Part shown: one piece after another, positions 16,720 through 17,318 of the stretch
Numbering within the stretch: position 1 is the first letter of the stretch
Layout of the letters: every line of letters begins with the position of its first letter
DNA from: an uncultured Caulobacterales bacterium
GTDB taxonomy: Bacteria; Pseudomonadota; Alphaproteobacteria; Caulobacterales; Caulobacteraceae
Assembly (NCBI GenBank): GCA_903889785.1
Contig: CAISYT010000017.1
Span: 1-17,318, forward strand
Length of the DNA: 17,318 nt
Direction: 5' to 3'
The notes under the pieces: generated by a model
Database searches by the model: none
Seen by the model: the letters and a program-made list of their open reading frames with translations, nothing else
Told to the model about the DNA's origin: nothing
Translations under genes and position numbers: made by a program

Positions 16720-17318
16720 ATGGCCAAGATTACTCTGGTTGATGACGACGAGAACATCGTGGCGTCCATTTCCCTGGCGCTGGAAAGCCACGGACACGCC
16801 GTAAAAGCCTATTTTGATGGGGCTTCGGGCCTCGCAGCCATCGAGGCCGATCCGCCGGATCTGGTGATCCTGGACGTTAAAATGCCGCGCCTCGACGGCA
16901 TGGAGGTGCTGCGGCGGATTCGCTCTGGCACCGAAATTCCAGTGATCATGCTGACCAGTAAGGATGACGAGATCGACGAAATTCTCGGATTCAACCTTGG
17001 CGCTGACGACTATATCCACAAACCCTTCAGCCAACGGCTGCTGCTGGAACGGGTGAAAGCCGTTCTGCGACGGGCAGGAATAGACGCGGCTGGCGGTACA
17101 ACTGCCGATCCCTCCGCGGCAAGCAAGACTATCAACCGTGGCCGGCTGACAATTGACCCTGATCGACATGATTGTCTGTGGGAAAACAAGCCGGTGCGGC
17201 TTACCGTCACCGAATTCCTACTGTTGCGGTCGCTGGCAGCCCGGCCCGGTTTCGTCAAAAGCCGCGACAACCTGATGGACGCCGCTTACGATGATCAAGT
17301 GTACGTTGATGACCGGAC
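16720..17318 (+). CDS. chvI: Two-component response regulator ChvI, cut by window end
   Basis: The first 199 residues of an OmpR/PhoB-type response regulator. The receiver domain begins MAKITLVDDDENIVASISLA with the acidic pocket at residues 8-10, the phosphorylated Asp52 in VILDVKMPRLDGMEVL, MLTSKDDEIDEILG, and the conserved lysine in YIHKPFSQRLL. The DNA-binding winged helix follows: RGRLTIDPDRHDC, VRLTVTEFLLLRSLA, FVKSRDNLMDAAYDDQVYV. These strings are characteristic of ChvI, partner of the sensor kinase ChvG, which responds to acid and envelope stress and, in symbionts, host contact. An AAGG stands five bases before the ATG. chvG is expected just past the window. About 40 C-terminal residues are missing because of the window edge, not because of mutation. 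Confidence 0.96.
   Translation, partial: MAKITLVDDDENIVASISLALESHGHAVKAYFDGASGLAAIEADPPDLVILDVKMPRLDGMEVLRRIRSGTEIPVIMLTSKDDEIDEILGFNLGADDYIHKPFSQRLLLERVKAVLRRAGIDAAGGTTADPSAASKTINRGRLTIDPDRHDCLWENKPVRLTVTEFLLLRSLAARPGFVKSRDNLMDAAYDDQVYVDDR

Overview
The window looks like ordinary chromosome from a GC-rich alphaproteobacterium, most likely of the order Caulobacterales. The main evidence is a clear ChpT phosphotransferase (the CckA-ChpT-CtrA cell-cycle relay), a ChvI response regulator with the typical alphaproteobacterial sequence, and housekeeping genes in arrangements I know from Caulobacter-like genomes. I see no rRNA, tRNA, CRISPR array, insertion sequence, integrase or phage module.

Layout. 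1-2988 (minus strand): a haem/tetrapyrrole block, hemC then hemD, followed by a disturbed HemX/HemY-like region that leaves the window at base 1. 3066-5819 (plus): an operon of tsaD, gpsA, a YciI-like gene and a small Rieske protein, with overlapping or nearly touching genes. 6009-6758 (minus): a creatininase-family amidohydrolase. 6864-8816 (plus) and 8820-11105 (minus): acetyl-CoA synthetase and NADP-type malic enzyme, convergent with 3 bases between their stop codons. 11290-12066 (plus): dapB, also converging with 3 bases' spacing on cysQ. 12070-13025 (minus): cysQ with a small DUF3553 gene upstream. 13089-13760 (plus): chpT. 13761-14042: gene-free but rich in hairpins. 14043-14818 (minus): a YqjE/YqjD-like membrane pair. 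14982-16566 (minus): a conserved alphaproteobacterial protein of unknown function, split by a one-base frameshift. 16720-17318 (plus): the start of chvI, cut by the window end.

How the genes fit together. HemC and HemD are consecutive steps to uroporphyrinogen III. Acs and malic enzyme both serve growth on acetate or C4 acids (acetyl-CoA formation; pyruvate and NADPH from malate). ChpT and ChvI belong to two-component control of the cell cycle and envelope stress. TsaD, GpsA, DapB and CysQ are core tRNA-modification, phospholipid, lysine/cell-wall and sulfur-metabolism enzymes.

I found no convincing undescribed system. The points most worth a second look are the out-of-frame HemX/HemY junction, the one-base frameshift near 16287, the hairpin in the chvI leader, the hairpin cluster at 13844-14025 and the palindrome at 5974-6000. 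The two frame disruptions may be sequencing or assembly errors.
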